In this document: piece after piece, positions 62,161-64,000 of the stretch
Numbering within the stretch: position 1 is the stretch's first letter
Layout of the letters: each line of letters begins with the position of its first letter
DNA from: Crotophaga sulcirostris
Taxonomy: Eukaryota; Chordata; Aves; Cuculiformes; Crotophagidae
Direction of reading: 5' to 3'
NCBI GenBank assembly: GCA_013397455.1
Contig: VYZB01000016.1
Location: 4,703,887-4,767,886 of the forward strand
DNA: 64,000 bases
Translations under genes and position numbers: made by a program
Notes under the pieces: model-generated
Database searches by the model: none
Told to the model about the DNA's origin: nothing
What the model saw: the letters and a program-made list of their open reading frames with translations, nothing else

Positions 62161-62263
62161 TTAGATGCTGAAGCTTAGGTCAGCAACTTGCATTCCCTTC
62201 ACAGTCAATGGAGAAGCAGCACCTCTAGAAAGCAATTTATGCCACCCTAAGATAGGCATCTAA
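62161..62263. repeat. imperfect long-range inverted repeat, old element remnant
   Basis: TTAGATGCTGAAGCTTA (62161-62177) and TAAGATAGGCATCTAA (62248-62263) are near reverse complements separated by about 70 nt. Such 'ttagatgc...gcatctaa' termini resemble old palindromic elements of sauropsid genomes. The family was not identified. Confidence 0.4.
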
Positions 62264-63874
62264 GGAGGAGTTGTCCTCTGGAGATGCATAACGTTCTCTA
62301 TTGATTGTAGAGAAAGATCACATCACTAGCTTAGCTTGAGATCACCAACTTTTAGACAGCTGAGGCCAGGAGAAACAAATCCTGCACTCTGTGGCCGGCT
62401 CAATGTGCCATTCCCAGTTCACACACACAAACCATGGCAGAACCAGCCTGCCCACGTGCCACATGTTTGGCTGACGTGTGGCTCCTACGCACACAACATC
62501 TGCCAAGTTTGAGGTCATTTTAAGGTACCTGCCAGTGTACAGACCCAGGGGGGTGCAGGAAGCAGTCTGTGAATGGGAAGGCATAATCTGTAACCACAGA
62601 ATCTGGAAACACAGAATAAAGTTTGGGAAACTCACATTTCTCCTCTCCTTTATCCATAGGGCACTATTTTTTTTTTTTTGGAAACAAGCAAAAACTTGGC
62701 TAGACCCATTATATATTACTTTTATTTTCCAGTACTGCTAGCCTTTTTTTTAAATGAAAATGATTTGTTCATGGCTGTGGGGACAACAATCATTTTGTCA
62801 GACATTTTCAGTGTGCACTTGAGGGCCCCTGGGCAACTTTATATTACAAGAAACTAGTATTTAAGAGCCAAGAGATGTCTTACACTTCTTCTCATTGTCA
62901 GAAAAAAGGATGCTGTATTTTAAGAGTTAATCCGCAGTGAATTAACAAAAACGAAAAAAGAAAAGTTAAAGATTAAGTTGTACTGGCAGTTCACGATGTC
63001 CATATTTTAAAAAGCAATGACTGATGCATGCGTGAGACACTGTCATCATTAGCTGGTGATTCATGATATTGCAAGGATACAGACAACAGGCTTTGAATAT
63101 TATGAGACTGAGCATGGTGATCAGAACTAAAACAACCTTGGTATGCTTGTTTTGAAAGGGTGTCATTTTGAGCCGAGGACTTTGTATACTTTGGGTACAC
63201 ATGACCTTGAAACGGATTTTTAATTCTCCTTCCCTACTATGCAGTATTTCAATTATGCAAAACATTTCCTCCTCCCCAACAGCGAAAAAGCAGTCCCAAT
63301 TTGTAGCAGTCACTATTCACCATATTAAATCAACCAGGTTTACTAAAGGAAAACTGGTGTATTAGATGCCCTCCTTAGGCTGCCAAGTTCTTTCTTCTCT
63401 TTAAGTCTAAAGAGAGCTAGAAGGAAGCTTCTACAGTGCATCAAAACTGCAGCTTAGTTACAGGACAATCCCATCTCTCCAGCTTCTTGAAGTCCATGTA
63501 CTCCCAAGCATGTATTAACCTGCTAAACTTCAGGCAGGCAACTGGTGCCAGTCTGGGAAATGTGCAGGTCAGTGCTGAAGCTGTTAGGTCACATATTTGT
63601 ATGATGTGTAGTGTAGTCTGCACACAAAACCGATGAGCTCCAGCTGATGATGATGTGAGCTCCCTATAGGATTTAAGGTCTGCAGTCAGTTTGCCCACCT
63701 CTTTAAGAAACAGAATGGAACTTGTTCTTTGTAGCATTGTTGGGAGGTTTAACTAACTGTGTGCACTAATACAGAGAACAGTATTCTTCTGATCCCCACA
63801 TCAGACAAGTTCATTCTTTCACGGACTCCAACTCTCTTTTCTATAGCGAAAAAGAGGCCTAGAAGACTGTAAGG

Positions 63875-64000
63875 TTTCAGTTTTCACAGGTTCGCAGGGC
63901 CAGAAGGGAACATCAGATGAGCAGACAGACCAAAAGACATGACCATTTCATGCTACCTGGAGCCATTCGCATCTGCTTGCCTGAATCCTGTGTCCCAGAA
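63875..64000 (-). mobile_element. old CR1/L3-type fragment, runs off window
   Basis: TTTTCACAGGTTCGCAGGGC and CCAGAAGGGAACATCAGATG match the reverse complement of the 3' end of old amniote CR1 families ('ttccaaggccagaagggaccat..gatcatctagtctgacc'). Diverged; continues to the window edge. Confidence 0.6.

Larger units (their letters stand above)
61935..64000 (-). other. ENPP6: ENPP6 intron 1 (3' part)
   Basis: Noncoding sequence upstream of the second coding exon. I searched it by eye on the - strand for the signal peptide and nucleophile region of ENPP6 and saw none, so exon 1 is beyond the right edge. It contains an imperfect inverted pair (62161-62263), a T-run at 62668-62680 and an old CR1 fragment at 63875-64000. 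Confidence 0.85.

Noticed and set aside
63700..64000. ENPP6 exon 1 at the right edge
   Set aside because: No signal peptide, no nucleophile motif and no donor in the needed phase on the - strand; the edge looks like an old CR1 piece.
1..64000. CRISPR arrays, tRNA or rRNA genes, endogenous retrovirus LTRs, CpG-island promoters
   Set aside because: None seen: no regularly spaced repeats, no cloverleaf with A and B boxes, no LTR pair, and no dense CpG cluster at either gene; both gene promoters are outside the window.

Overview
This window is ordinary vertebrate nuclear DNA, almost certainly from a bird. The signs are split genes with GT-AG introns, several CR1 LINE 3' ends, a full-length decayed mariner with TTAGGTTGG termini (resembling the chicken Galluhop/Mariner1_GG family), and the STOX2-ENPP6 gene pair, which is adjacent in amniotes. 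The order of bird cannot be settled from the sequence; a galliform or related bird would fit. There are no operons, CRISPR arrays, phage or bacterial features.

Layout. Positions 1-30.5 kb hold the 3' part of STOX2 on the + strand: the end of intron 1 (1-9729), exon 2 (9730-9882), intron 2, the large exon 3 (17959-20224), intron 3, the final coding exon (24794-24989) and a probable 3' UTR of about 5.5 kb ending near 30.5 kb. The visible exons join in frame to 871 residues; exon 1 and the promoter lie to the left. Positions about 30.5-44.1 kb are intergenic, with a (TTCTC)n tract containing an N, CR1 pieces and candidate conserved noncoding segments. Positions 44.1-64 kb hold the last seven coding exons of ENPP6 on the - strand (61934 down to 44137). 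They join in frame to 366 residues. Exon 1, with the signal peptide and the catalytic nucleophile, lies beyond the right edge. The two genes converge tail to tail.

Function. STOX2 is a nuclear winged-helix (storkhead-box) protein. ENPP6 is a GPI-anchored extracellular choline-specific glycerophosphodiesterase known from kidney and newly forming oligodendrocytes. They are chromosomal neighbours; nothing here suggests a shared pathway.

I found no previously undescribed system. The most useful follow-ups are an unidentified frameshifted coding-like segment on the - strand at 10262-10690, the mariner copy at 10978-12216, a well-formed unassigned exon-like segment at 3247-3379, an old SINE-like piece inside the STOX2 3' UTR, and several AT-rich segments that look like conserved noncoding elements. 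All exon boundaries were read by hand from splice consensus and frame continuity; no alignment or search was run.
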